Positions 20,871 through 33,007 of a stretch of DNA of 64,000 nt are shown here, one piece after another. The position numbers were made by a program, and so were the translations under genes. The first letter of the stretch is position 1, and each line of letters starts with the position of its first letter. The notes beneath the pieces are model-generated. The model was given only the letters and a program-made list of their open reading frames with translations, was not told where the DNA came from and searched no databases. Source of the DNA: Lithobates sylvaticus (lineage: Eukaryota > Chordata > Amphibia > Anura > Ranidae); contig CM053029.1 in assembly GCA_028564925.1 (NCBI GenBank), forward strand, positions 296,585,168 through 296,649,167, in the 5' to 3' direction.

Positions 20871-21965
20871 CCCTGGGCGCCAAAAGGCTTTGCCAAATTG
20901 ACTAGTTTCTCCAGTGTTGCCTTCCCGTTTTTTTTTGTTTAGGACACCTAATAAAGGTTTTTTTGGTTCAAGAAATACTTGCCTATGTGTTTTTCTTCAA
21001 AAAGGACAGTTTATTTGTGAGTAGGCAGGTAATACAAAAATACAAAGTCAAATTAACAAGGGGCACCAACACCAAACAACCTCCTAGAGATTCCAAAAAA
21101 AAAAACCAATAAAATAAAATGATAATAATGGTGTTGGGGTAAGTTGAGACACACAAAACACACTAAAAAAATTACAAAGAAGAGCAAAACGTCAAATAAA
21201 GGATATCTTGATTAAAAAAAACAACCCCAAAATTTACAAAGAAAAAAAAAAAAAAGATTCTGGAGATCTGACAAATAAAAATATTCTAGTCAGGAAATCA
21301 GGAAAAATAATAAAGAAAGACGTTTGTGAGAAGTCTGTGTGAATATGAGCAGCAAAATAACTTCATTCTTCTTGCATTCTAAAGAAAAAGAGAACGCGCT
21401 GCATTAAACAATTTTTAACATTGCAGCGTGACGAATGTGCTATATCGGTTAGGAACGCTAGTTTTACCTGACCGAGCGCTTCCGTCTCTGAATGTCTTCT
21501 GAGCATGTATGGCACTTTGTCTGTCGGACTAGGCTACACACGATCGGAATTGCCGTGACCGGATTTTTTTTGTAGGAAAATTTGAGATCCAGCTCTCAAA
21601 CTTTTTCTGTCGGAAATTCCGACGGAAAAAGTCCAATGGAGACCACAGACGGGCGGATTTTCCGACAACATGGTCCGTCGGAATGTCCGACAGTGTGTAT
21701 GGGGCATAATTCTTTAATACATGACATATTATTAATTTTCCTTTATGCAAATTACACCAGGTTTATTAATTGTTATGATTATATTCTTCACATATATTTA
21801 CTGATAAAAGATTCCCATATTGCTCTTTATACAGTAACTGTATTATTGTTATTCCAAATTAATAACTGAGTTCCTTTATTCAAGTTTGATAGCCCTTTAC
21901 AATGTTAAAAATTGTATTATTAACTTGTATTGTATAATTCTAAATAAATTATTTTATAAAGAAAG

Positions 21966-24956
21966 AATCCAACATCATATGCTGCATCGGGTCATCAGTG
22001 ACCACAGAGGGGAAAACAGGAGTTTAAATGACAAACCCACTGCCTGAGGGGAAGAGACACACCCTTGAAGTAATTAATAGGAGATATACTTGTGTAGAAA
22101 AAAAAAACACAGGAAAAGAAGATCATACCTCAAATTGACACTGATTAATAAGAAATCCAAGGGATACTTCAATAAAATACAAAATCTAAGTTTGAAATCA
22201 CTGTCAGACTTTGTAAATCCAAGAATGAGGCTGTAGGCATAAAACAAGCCAAAGATCTCCCAATGATGCTACAACTAGAAAATGTGCATGGTATTAGATT
22301 AAATGTCCCTTTTAAATACATCATTTTATTGCCATCAAAGAAATTAGCAATTCGGTCTTATTATACTCACAATGTACTTGGATGTGTCACCCTCAAGGCA
22401 GAAGGTTTAGATGTTAAATTTTAAAAGCAGCCGCAAGCCTGCTGATCTCACAGGTTTGCTAATCTGACAGAAAGCGCTGCTTTTATAATTCAACATGTAA
22501 ACAGTCCGACGGATTTCTAAATCCTGTATTTCACCATATAAGCTATGTTTACTCATAAAAATAAGTCTGAAATGCAAGACTCCGGTGGGTGTAACAAGAT
22601 GCCCGCTTGCCGCCTTCTCACTGTATCCTTACTGTGGAGGAGTGCAGAGTGTAGCAAGATGGCGGTGACGGAACGTCACTTCCGTTACAAATTATGATGG
22701 TTCACCGAATCTGATGAAACAGCGGCCACTCAAAGGGAACAGCCAGATGGGCACCAGTGGGATGAAATACACCAAATGGACACACATTAATGCAAATGGC
22801 AGGACAAAGGTGCCAGCAGGAAGACCCAGAAATGTCTGGCTCCCCCCAGTGGTGCCCTGGGCATCTGTACGATCACCCATCAATCAGGTCAATGATTAAT
22901 TAGATATCTGCCATCTAGTGGATACAAGACAATATGAAATAATGAATTAAAGTGAATATAGATATCTTCTAAATCACTTACTGGGTCAACAAGTGGTTGT
23001 GACCATATTTGTGCAGTTGTGTCATCCACTATCCCTCCCCCCTGGTTTAGGTGGCCAGCAAATAAATGGGGCTCTTACTGCCTAAAACATGCAACCCCCG
23101 CACTTGAAGCCCCTTTTGCCTGCACTCGACTCCCTCCCCATCAGCAGAGCAGTGCAGGGAAGTGTCAATGAGACATAAATGCATTCCAATTTCAGAATTC
23201 ACCACACCGCACCTGCACTGAGGGGAAGGCACTGTGCCCCAACACATTGTAAAAGATGGGAAACATTGATTGGTTCTCTAACTTTGCTGTAGCTGCAATC
23301 TTTAGCTTTTGTGATGGGGAAGAGATTGGGTGCAGTTCATCTGGGGGGTGGGGGGCGGCCCATTTTTCTAGGAGAAGGAGGACTGTCTCGGCCACTGCTA
23401 AAACCAATCACAGTCCTGCTAGCCCCGCCCACCATCTGGAGGAAGATAAAAAGCAAAAATTGGGAAAAGGGGGAGGGGAAACATTGGGACTTTAAATTAG
23501 GCCATGGCCTGGTAAGGTCATGTGCCTCCTTTCCTGACAATGATATTGTTAAAATTAGGAGAACTTTGAACAAAGCACGTGGTTGAAATGAATACAATGG
23601 TGGAGATTGAGATATTTAATATTCCGTAAATAACAAAATTAAATACATAATTTCCATATACATACAAATAAGAATACACATTAATCGTGGCGTCAATTCC
23701 TACAACAGTAGTAACTGGTAATAACATGGTTAAAAATGGGTAACAAGATAGAGTAACAGAGTCCACCATATATCACAGTGGGGTACAAAAATGTTGCAAG
23801 GTAACATCTGCCTTACTGGTCCCTGTCACATAATGTTATGGTACGAATATATAAATAATAGAAACTGTTAGAGCTGTAGTATACTGGTATATGGCAGTTG
23901 TTAGATCGACGCATTTCACGACTTGGTGCCGCTCATCAGGAGAACATGGTGTATCTTCAAATGGGAGGTGAACAACTAGATAAATAATCTTGTATCAATA
24001 GAGGGGATGCGAATGGAGAACCCCCCCAATAGATCACTTACAAGTATATATGCAGCTGGAAGCGTAATGTCAAGGACCACGGACCACCCATCAGTGTCGG
24101 GAGCTGGGGGGGGGGGCTGGTCCAACGGCGACACACTTCACGGGCTGCAACCTGGGTGGACCCAAGCACACAGGGCATACCTAAGGTGAACATGTGACAA
24201 TAAGAGTAGGAGGTGATTAGGCCAAACAAATGTAGTGCACAATTAGTGTGAAAGGGGGTGTGATGACAGTGAGGTCTGTGTCATGTGGTGGGACTAATGT
24301 ATACAGGGGGAGAGGGAAAGAAAGGGGACTGGTGGGGGGTGAATGAACAGGAGTGAGGGTGGACAGCCATGGCAAAGGGTTGCCACGAGATGCCTGAAAA
24401 CAGGAGTGTATATGAACAACAACCAAAGGGACTGCAAACTGTACACAAATCTGGAGGAATATGACTCGCTTGGTTGACACTACCGATCTCAGTAAGAAGG
24501 GATTTCACTGTGATTGAATAAACCACTACTGTTGAGCTTCTGAGAACTGAGCTTCTGAGAACTTTGTTGAAATTATTCCTGAACCTTTCCGTCACTTACT
24601 ACTGAACCCTTCTGCACTCTGTGTCCCTTTAAGCCACAGCCAGTATTCAGCGCAATGCAAATCACACCCAACCTTCCTGTGGTGCAGAGCGCCGCACTTT
24701 TTCTCAGCTGCAGGGGCCCAACTTATGATCCTGCACACAGGCCCACTGCTTTCAGAAAATGCACCTGACCCAAACGTATCATTGCGCATTAATTCCATAT
24801 GCTTGTATGTGACAACACATACATCACATACATAACATACACGTGGGCTGGATGTGAGAGGTGGATCAGCAGGATGAGTGTGCCAGGACAGGTAGATGTG
24901 TCTCATCTCTGCTTCCTTTCACCACTCTGCATATCACACATATCATAGATGAGAAC
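21966..24956. other. intron 1 sequence, mostly unclassified
   Basis: No host exon or intact element was recognised in about 3 kb. A 'gacgcatttcacgacttggt' and 'gccgctcatcaggag' motif at 23903-23943 resembles the tail of a dispersed frog repeat. GC-rich patches at 22590-22700 and 23290-23480 could be MITE relics. Nothing here is strong enough to name. Confidence 0.4.
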
Positions 24957-27722
24957 AGGGTACAGCGGTGGAGCAGATGAGCAGGAGGGTACAGCGGTGG
25001 GGAAAATGAGCAGGAGAGGTTCAGAGGTGGGACAGATGAGCAGGAGGGTACAGCGGTGGGGCAGATGTGCAGGGAGGTACAGTGATGGAAGAGATGAGAA
25101 GGGGGTTCAGCAGTGGGACAGAAGAGCAGTGGGGTACAGTGATGGGCAAGATGAGCAGGGGGGTTCAGTGTTGGGGCAGAAAAGCAGGGGAATAGAGCAG
25201 TGGGGCAGATGTGAAAGGAGGTGTATTGGTGGGGCAGATGAGCAGGGGGTTACAGTGGAGGGGGGGAGGAAAGCAGGGGGAACAGTGGTGGGGCAGGAGA
25301 GCAGGGTGAACAGAGGTGAGACAGATGTGCAGGAGGTACATTGGTGGGGCAGATGAGAAAGCGGTTTACAGTGGTGGGGCAGATGGGTTCAGTGTTAGGA
25401 CAGATGAGAAGGTGATTCAGTAGTGAGACAAAAGAGCATGGGGATACGGCGGTGGAGCAGATGTGCAGGGAGGTACAGTGGTGGGGCAGATGAGAAAAGG
25501 GGTACATTGATAGGGCAGATTAGCAGGGGGGTTACAGTGGTGGGACATAAGAGCAAGGGGGTACAGTGGTGGGGCAGATGAGCAGGGGGGTACAGTGGTG
25601 GGGAAGATGTGCAGGGTAGTACAGTGGTGGAGCAGATGTGCAGGGGGTTACAGTGGTAGGGTAGATGAGCGGGGGGGGGGTTCAGTGTTGGGCCAGATGA
25701 GAGGGGGGATACAGTGTAGGAAAGATGAGCAGGGGGTTACAGTGTTGGGGCAGAGGAGAAAGGAGGTACATTGGTGGGGCAGAGGAGAAAGGAGGTACAT
25801 TGGTGGGACAGATGAGCATGGTGTTACAGTGGTGGGGCTGAAGAGCAGGGGGGGGGGCAGAAGTGGGACAGATGTTCAGGAGGTACAGTCGTGGGGCTGG
25901 GGAGAAGGGGGTTACAGTTGTGGGGCAGATGAGCATATAAGTTCAGTGTTAGGACAGATGAGAAGATGGTTCAGTGGTGGAGCAGATGTGCATGGAGGTA
26001 CAGTGGTGGGGCAGATGAGAAAGGGGGAACATTGGTGGGGCAGATGAGCAGGGGGTTACAGTGGTGGGACAGAAGAGCAGGGTGGTACAGTGGTGGGGCA
26101 GATGTACAGAGGGTTACAGTGGTGTGACAGATGAGCAGGGGGTACAGAGGTGGGGCAGATGTGTAGGGTAGTACAGTGGTGGGGCAGATGTGCAGGGGGT
26201 TACAGTGGTGGGGCAGATGAGAAAGGGGGTTACAGTGGTGGGGCATATGAGAAAGGGGGTACATTGGTGGGGCAGATGAGCAGGGGGTACAGTGGTGGGG
26301 CAGATGAGCAGGGGGGTTACAGTGGTGGGGCAGATGAGCAGGGGGGTTACAGTGGTGGGGCAGATGAGCAGGGAGGTACAGTGGTGGGGCAGATGAGCAG
26401 GGGGGTACAGTGGTGGGGAAGATGTGCAGGGTAGTACAGTGGTGGGGCAGATGTGCAGGGGGTTACAGTGGTAGGGCAGATGAGCGGGGGGGGGTTCAGT
26501 GTTGGGCCAGATGAGAAGGGGTTTACAGTGTAGGAAAGATGAGCAGGGGGTTTACAGTGTTGGCGCAGAGGAGAAAGGAGGTACATTGGTGGGACAGATG
26601 GGGTGTTACAGTGTTGGGGCAGAAGAGCAGGGGGAGCAGAAGTGGGACAGATGTTCAGGAGGTACAGTCGTGGGGCTGGGGAGAAAGAGGGCTACAGTTG
26701 TGGGGCAGATGAGCAGATAAGTTCAGTGTTAGGACAGATGAGAAGATGGTTCAGTGGTGGAGCAGATGTGCATGGAGGTACATTGGTGGGGAAGATGAGC
26801 AGGGGGTTACAGAGGTGGTGCAGATGTGCAGGGGGTTACAGTGGTGGGGCAGATGTGCAGGCGGTTACAGTGGTGGGGCATATGAGCAGGAGAGTTACAG
26901 TGGTGGAGCAGATGAGCAGGGAGGTTACAGTGGTGGAGCAGATGAGCAGGGAGGTACAGTGGTGGGGCAGATGATCAGGGGGGTACCGTGGTGGGGAAGA
27001 TGTGCAGGGTAGTACAGTGGTGGGGCAGATGTACAGTGGTGGGGCAGATGTGCAGGGGGGTACGGTGGTGGGGCAGATGTGCAGGGGGTTACAGTGGTAG
27101 GACAGATGAGCAGGGTAGTACAGTGGTGGGGCAGATGTGCAGGAGGGGTACAGTGGTGGGGCAGATATACAGTGGTGGGGCAGATGTGCAGGGGGGTACA
27201 GCAGTGGGGCAGATGTACAGTGGTGGGGCAGATGTGCAGGGGGTTACAGTGGTCGGGCAGATGAGCAGGGTAGTACAGTGGTGGGGCAGATGAGCAGGGG
27301 GGTACAGTAATGAGGCAGATGTGCGGGGTAGTACAGTGGTGGGGCAGATGAGCAGGGGGGTACAGTGATGAGGCAGATGTGCGGGGTAGTACAGTGGTGG
27401 GGCAGATGAGCAGGTGGGTACAGTGATGAGGCAGAAGTGCGGGGTAGTACAGTGGTGGGGCAGATGAGCAGGGGGGTACAGTGGTGGGGCAGATGAGCAG
27501 GGAGGTATAGTGGTGGGGCAGATGAGCAGGGGGTACAGTGGTGGGGCAGATGAGCAGGGAGGTATAGTGGTGGGGCAGATGAGCAGGGGGGGGGGGGGTA
27601 CAGTGGTGGGGCAGATGAGCAGGGAGGTATAGTGGTGGGGCAGATGAGATGGGGGTACAGTGGTGGGGCAGATGAGCAGGGAGGTATAGTGGTGGGGCAG
27701 ATGAGCAGGGGGTACAGTGATC
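24957..27722. repeat. 27-28-bp G-rich minisatellite, ~2.77 kb (about 100 copies)
   Basis: Units built on ACAGTGGTGGGGCAGATGAG followed by caggggggt, with variants (tgtgcagg, agaaagg, ttacag). The plus strand is G-rich throughout. Unit-length variation rotates the reading frame, giving many open frames of the type GQMSRGYSGGADEQ on the plus strand and CPTTV/LLICPT on the minus; these are not genes. A block of about 815 bp is duplicated inside the array. Confidence 0.95.
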
Positions 27723-29237
27723 TGAGGTGTGAAGGTGCAGGAATTGGGGCTGATCTGAGGCGTGAGAGTGCAGGATGTTAATTTCTCACAACTAGTTGTT
27801 TACAGTTTACAGCATTTACTTTATAAAAATCCTTTTCGTGATTGAGAATGTGAAGCCAAAATTTTTTTGTTATAAAATTGGCACGCTTAATTTCTTTGAA
27901 AACATTTTTTGGCACACTGTGCTTAAAAGGTTGTCTACCCCTGTCCTAAAATATTTAATTACAATGCAGCTAGATTGATTAGACACCCTTTTTCTCTGAT
28001 CTCCCTGGAGCAAGACAGATAGCAGTGCCATGTTTACCAGGATAGTGGAACACTAACTATAACTCTCACACAGAAGGCTTTGATTCTTTTATAATCACCT
28101 CAAGCATTCTTTTTCCCCAAAGGCAAGGAGATGCTGCTTCATTCTCTGCAGCAGCACTCCATAGTCTCCTCCCACTGTGCTCAAACCCTTTTTTATGATT
28201 GGAAGATAAATGTTTTTATAAACGGTTATGTAACTCCATAAAGGAGGAAACAACTCTCTTAATGACACATTCACACCAGCCCCATTGGGCTTTTCTAGCA
28301 CACAACACACGCGTTGTGTGCTAGAAAAATGTAGAATATGTTACACTTTCGCAATTGTTCTGACACTATATAATGCATCACAACATGTTGCCACACATTG
28401 AGTTTAATGAAGTGTCAAGGTCAATACAGTTTTAAAAAAAAAAAAGCAATCACTAAAATGCAGTGAACAAACCTTCCACACGCAAACACACGTACACAGG
28501 AAATAATATATGTAATAAAAAAGGAACTAAAAATAAAATGCTTCCTGTATCTAAATATATACAAACTTGTCATGGGGAGGTGAGGCCATAAAATATAAAT
28601 GTAATAATGTCAAAATGAAAGTTTAATTAGTAATAATTTTCTTCTTTTTCAGCCAAGTTCAACTTGTCAGTGCTACGCTTTTATTATGTCTATATACTAT
28701 GTATTTTTTAAAGGGATTAAAGGTATATTCCAGTAAGACACAAAATGCAACTTTCACTTATGTACACTGCGCAAATATGTTGTTTTATCCATGTGTTGTT
28801 AAGGTGTGTTAGGCCACTACACTCCCAACCAAAACATAAGCATTGGTGTTCTGGGAACATCATCTCTGCCTCCCCTTTTGAAAGTGTTAATGGAATATAT
28901 TGGATGTTTACCACATACTGCTGTCTCCTGCAGGCTCATAGGCAACATCATTTCACCTATGACATCACCACTGATCAACATTTAATAAACTGATCCCATC
29001 TCTACCCTTTGTTGACCTTGCTATCCTGACATTGTGTTCCTTGCTGTCAAAGCCATTCAACTCACAACCTCAGGACTTTCCTGCTCAAATGCTGGTGTTT
29101 TCTCTGAGTATAGCACAATAAAAAAGGTACGGTATATAGTGCAGGCAATTATATTTTTGCACAGTTGAATACTGTCCCGGTAGCATTAGAAAATTATTAA
29201 TTAATTTCACATGTTATCTAGATTCGATTTTTTTTAG
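27723..29237. other. intron 1 sequence with one short hairpin
   Basis: Ordinary AT-rich intron. The only structure noted is a 17-18-bp arm hairpin at 28291-28329 (tttctagcacacaacac / gtgttgtgtgctagaaa around 'acgc'). No gene is supported. Confidence 0.5.
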
Positions 29238-29245
29238 ATTATGTT

Positions 29246-29655
29246 CAGCGGCAGGCGGTCCATAAGGGCCCCCCCCCCCCTAATCTCCATGCACCGTCCC
29301 CTAATCTCCATGCGGAGCGACAGAAGCATGGATTTCTACATGCCATAGGCTCTAATTGGCATCAAAAAGGTTGGGCTCAGGGGGCAGAGCCCACCCACTT
29401 GTGACATTAGCGAATCAACATTCGCTATTGTCTTCCTGCTCCTCCTCCCAGCCAATCAGGACAGGAAGCGGGTCCTAAGATCGGATTGGCAGGGAGGAGA
29501 AGCAAACAGATTGGCCGAGAGGAGAAGCCGCCGGCGACCTGGATGGGGTAAGTGCAGGTGAACGAACGGGCAAGTGAGCAGGCAAGCGGGCGGGCAGAGT
29601 GGGGGTGGGTTTGTTTCCCGCCACCCACCCAAAAATGGAGCACCAGCCGCCACTG
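29246..29655. mobile_element. hAT MITE (410 bp) with 8-bp target duplication
   Basis: Ends CAGCGGCAGGCGGTCC and (inverse) CAGTGGCGGCTGGTGC, flanked by ATTATGTT at 29238-29245 and 29656-29663. The 8-bp duplication and CAGNGGC ends are hAT features. The GC-rich inside has open frames but no hAT transposase motif. Confidence 0.88.
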
Positions 29656-29663
29656 ATTATGTT

Positions 29664-30419
29664 ACAGTTTCAGTCCTACACTGCAGCTATTTTTGGAAAC
29701 TGACGAACACAGAATCATAATAATGGACAAATCCACGATTTTTTTTCCTAGGTGAACATCTGCAATTTGCTTTAAAAATCAACAAAGGAGTCCTCTTTAT
29801 ATTTCCTAGTCCACTTGAGGAGAGCAATGCACACCCCACCCCTAACCATTGGAGCACTGGTCATTAAGCACAATGAATCCCATAGGGAACATGCTTTTTA
29901 TTGTACATAAGACTGCCCAAGATTGGGGGTCAGAATATCTTCCCGTTATTTACCCAATATAGATGTACTATGCTCCTGTTCTAGGCTGCTGTGATTACAA
30001 TGTATTGCACATCTTTAGTGGAGGAAGAAATCAAGCTCTGTGATGTACAGGCTTCCCATGAAAAGCAAACACATGAACTATTTATTAAATCTCATTAAAC
30101 TTAAATTTTTGGGGCTTAAAACATTATTTGTGATATGTTCATACATTTAAATACTCAATATATTTAAATGGGAAGTTAATTATGAAAATACAGATATACA
30201 ACATTTAACAGGCAAATAAATAGGAATGTGTTATTGCTTAACCGTACCAAAGTTCTACTAAAGTACTGTAAAGGTAGCATACACATAGAATAATAGATGC
30301 CCCGATCCACCCTAAACAGCATAAAAAGGGTGGAATCTGTGCTGTCAGTTATTGTATTCACTATTGTATTCACACAATCTCAACACCCATGGCCAGGGCT
30401 GGTGCAATGATTTTTGACA
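29664..30419. other. intron 1 sequence, nothing recognised
   Basis: AT-rich, stop-dense sequence. From about 30385 ('ccatggccagggctggtgca') another dispersed element begins; it continues after the MITE at 30428-30563. Confidence 0.45.
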
Positions 30420-30427
30420 CCCTAGAC

Positions 30428-30563
30428 CAGTGATGGCGAACCTTGGCACCCCAGATGTTTTGGAACTACATTTCCCATGATGCTCAACTACACTGCAGAG
30501 TGCATGAGCATCATGGGAAATGTAGTTCCAAAACATCTGGGGTGCCAAGGTTCGCCACCACTG
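30428..30563. mobile_element. palindromic hAT MITE (136 bp) with 8-bp target duplication
   Basis: CAGTGATGGCGAACCTTGGC and its inverse bound an almost complete palindrome. CCCTAGAC is duplicated at 30420-30427 and 30564-30571. It sits inside another repeat (ctggtgcaatgatttttgac ... gaaacgtcattttgccac). Confidence 0.9.
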
Positions 30564-30810
30564 CCCTAGACGAAACGTCATTTTGCCACCCCCCATTGGC
30601 TCTGCCCCTGACTCCACCCCCTTTGCCCTGCCCATGTATACAGTGGAGATGGCAGAGTGGAGATTTTTGCAGCGTCTCTCAACCTATTTCTTCAGCTGTG
30701 GTCCACAGGCCCGCACCTGCCCCTCTGGACCCGGCCTGAAGACAAATAGTGGCGGCACTGGCTTGCTTCCTCATGCCAGCTGTGGTCCGCAGGTAAAGGC
30801 AGGTGTAGAC

Positions 30811-33007
30811 AGGCTAGGATAGTATATGGACAGGCTAGGGTAGTATATGGACAGTCCATGAGTCTGTGTCATAAACAATATTGTACTAATAGGTGGTCCT
30901 TGAGTGATTCTGAGAAGATAGTGCACAGTTCAATCGATAGTGACTTTTCCTCGTGATTTCTAGTGTAAATAGTTGTATATCCAAGCACCGTTAAATATAG
31001 CTTCACCACGAGAGGCACTCTCCCCTCAGGGGGTTAAACTCACCGGAATGACAATTTAAACAGGCCTTAAGATATAAGGTATCACTATGGCAACCACTGC
31101 CCAGGACGCGTCACACATCCACCGTTTAAACAGTGGTTGCCATAGTGATACCTTATATCTTAAGGCCTGTTTAAATTGTCATTCCGGTGAGTTTAACCCC
31201 CTGAGGGGAGAGTGCCTCACGTGGTGAAGCTATATTTAGCGGTGCTTGGATATACAACTATTTACACTAGAAATCACGAGGAAAAGTCACTATCGATTGA
31301 ACTGTGCACTATCTTCTCAGAATCACTCAAGGACCACCTATTAGTACAATATTGTTTATGACACAGACTCATGGACTTTGCACGGAAAGATTTAATTATC
31401 TCACTGTTTTAGCGCTGTTTTTAGTATTTTATCTCACTATTACCAACGTTGGATTTTATACTATCACCCATATATTATTGTTTTATTTAAACAGCTGCTT
31501 AGATTAATTTAATATATTTATTAATATTTATTATTGATTTATATATTTATATCATTTGATCTATGTTTATAACTGTGGACACACATTCAGCGCTGAGTAG
31601 TGTATAATTATAGGCCATTCATTGTACACTCCACTGTCCATATAGTATATGGACAGGCTAGGGTAGTATATGGACAGGCTAGGGTAGTGTATAGACAGGC
31701 TAGAGTAGTATATGGACAGGATAGGGTAGTATATAGACAGGCTAGGCTAGTATATGGACAGGTTAGGCTAGTATATGGACAGGCTACGGTAGTATATAGA
31801 CAGGCTGGGGTAGTATATGGACAGTCTAGGGTAGTGTATAGACAGGCTAGAGTAGTATATGGACAGGATAGGGTAGTATATAGACAGGCTAGGCTAGTAT
31901 ATGGACAGGTTAGGCTAGTATATGGACAGGCTACGGTAGTATATAGACAGGCTGGGGTAGTATATGGACAGTCTAGGGTTGTATATAGACAGACTAGGGT
32001 AGTATATGGACAGGCTAGGGTAGTATATAGACAGGCTAGTATATGGAGATGCTAGGGTAGTATTTGAACAGGCTAGGGTAGTATATAGACAAGCTAGGGT
32101 AGTATATAGACAGGCTAGGGTAGTATATAGACTGTCTAGGGTAGTATATGGACAGGCTAGGGTAGTATATGGACAGGCTAGGGTAGTATATAGACAGGCT
32201 AGAGTAGTATATGGACAGGATAGGGTAGTATATGGACAGGATAGGATATTATAGAGACAGGCTAGGCTAGAATATGGACAGGTTAGGCTAGTATATGGAC
32301 AGGCTACGGTAGTATATAAACAGGCTAGGGTAGTATATGGACAGGGTAGGGTAGTATACGGACAGGCTAAGGTAGTAAATAGACAGGGTAGGGGAGTATA
32401 TGGACAGGCTAGGGTAGTATATAGAGATAGGCTATGGTAGTATATGGACAGGTTAGGCTAATATATTGACAGGCTACGGTAGTATATAGACATGCTAGGG
32501 TAGTATATAGACAGACTAGGGTAGTATATGGACAGGCTAGGGTAGTATATAGACAGGCTAGGGTAGTATATGGACAGGCTAGGGTAGTAAATGGACAGGC
32601 TAGGGTAGTGTATATGGACACACTAGGCTAGTATATTGACAGCCTAGGGTAGTATATAGACAGGTTAGGGTAGTAAATGGACAGGCTAGGGTAGTATATA
32701 GACAGGCTAGTATATGGAGAGGCTAGGGTAGTATTTGAACAGGCTAGGGTAGTATAGTGACAGGCTAGGGTAGTATATATACAGGTAGTATATATACAGG
32801 CTAGGGTAGTATATGGACAGGCTAGGGTAGTATATAGACAGGCTAGGGTAGTATATGGACAGGCTAGGGTAGTATATGGACAGGCTAGGGTAGTATATGG
32901 ACAGGCTAGGGTAGTATATAGACAGACTAGGGTAGTATATGGACAGGCTAAGGTAGTATATGGACAGGCTAGGGTAGTATATGGACAGGATAGGGTAGTA
33001 TATAGAC
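30811..33007. repeat. 21-bp minisatellite, interrupted by a palindrome
   Basis: Units contain GTATATGGACAGGCTAGGG plus 'ta'. Two units lie at 30811-30851 and about 64 at 31645-33007. Because 21 is divisible by three, long frames (VYGQARV/VYRQAR) remain open; they are not genes. Seven-unit (147-bp) higher-order repeats are visible from about 31690 to 31985. Confidence 0.92.
30852..31378. repeat. near-perfect 0.5-kb palindrome (fold-back)
   Basis: Arms of about 245 bp: tccatgagtctgtgtcataa at the left is mirrored by ttatgacacagactcatgga at the right, and the inner ends ggtatcactatggcaaccac / gtggttgccatagtgatacc enclose a ~35-bp loop near 31100-31135. Only a couple of mismatches were seen. It is placed inside the 21-bp array. 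Confidence 0.9.

Larger units (their letters stand above)
14465..21706. mobile_element. PIF/Harbinger transposon, 7.2 kb, three genes
   Basis: Ends are GGCCCCCGTACACACGGTCGG and, inverted, TGCCCCATACACACTGTCGG, flanked by TAA at 14462-14464 and 21707-21709. Inside are a DDE transposase (plus), a trihelix/Myb-like gene (minus) and a MADF gene (plus). Harbinger nucleases need a DNA-binding partner protein; this copy has two candidates. It interrupts an L1 3' UTR and itself holds small fold-backs (17474-17576, 17921-18178). All three genes except possibly MADF are broken, so it is immobile now. Subterminal repeats of 'tccgacggaaa' type extend about 200 bp from the right end. Confidence 0.88.
9228..21965 (+). 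mobile_element. L1-clade LINE (copy A) with three nested DNA transposons
   Basis: ORF1 (9292-10785) and ORF2 remnants (11524-14092) lie in the usual L1 order on the plus strand. The 3' UTR is split: 14093-14461 and 21710-21965 join across a TAA-duplicating Harbinger. The 3' end is AT-rich (aataaattattttataaag). Nested insertions are 9429-9838, 11530-12519 and 14465-21706, so roughly 4.1 kb is LINE and 8.6 kb is later insertion. The 5' boundary is uncertain (only ~70 bp precede ORF1) and I found no target duplication. Confidence 0.75.

Noticed and set aside
23256-23597. Overlapping frames on both strands near 23.3-23.6 kb
   Set aside because: GC-rich patch without splice sites, conserved motif or matching element ends.
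24949-27293. Repetitive 'GGADEQG' and 'LLICPTT' proteins
   Set aside because: Translations of the G-rich minisatellite; frames rotate with unit length and there is no start, splice or conserved domain.
24957-33007. CRISPR-like arrays
   Set aside because: Repeats are adjacent with no unique spacers and the genome is eukaryotic; these are minisatellites.
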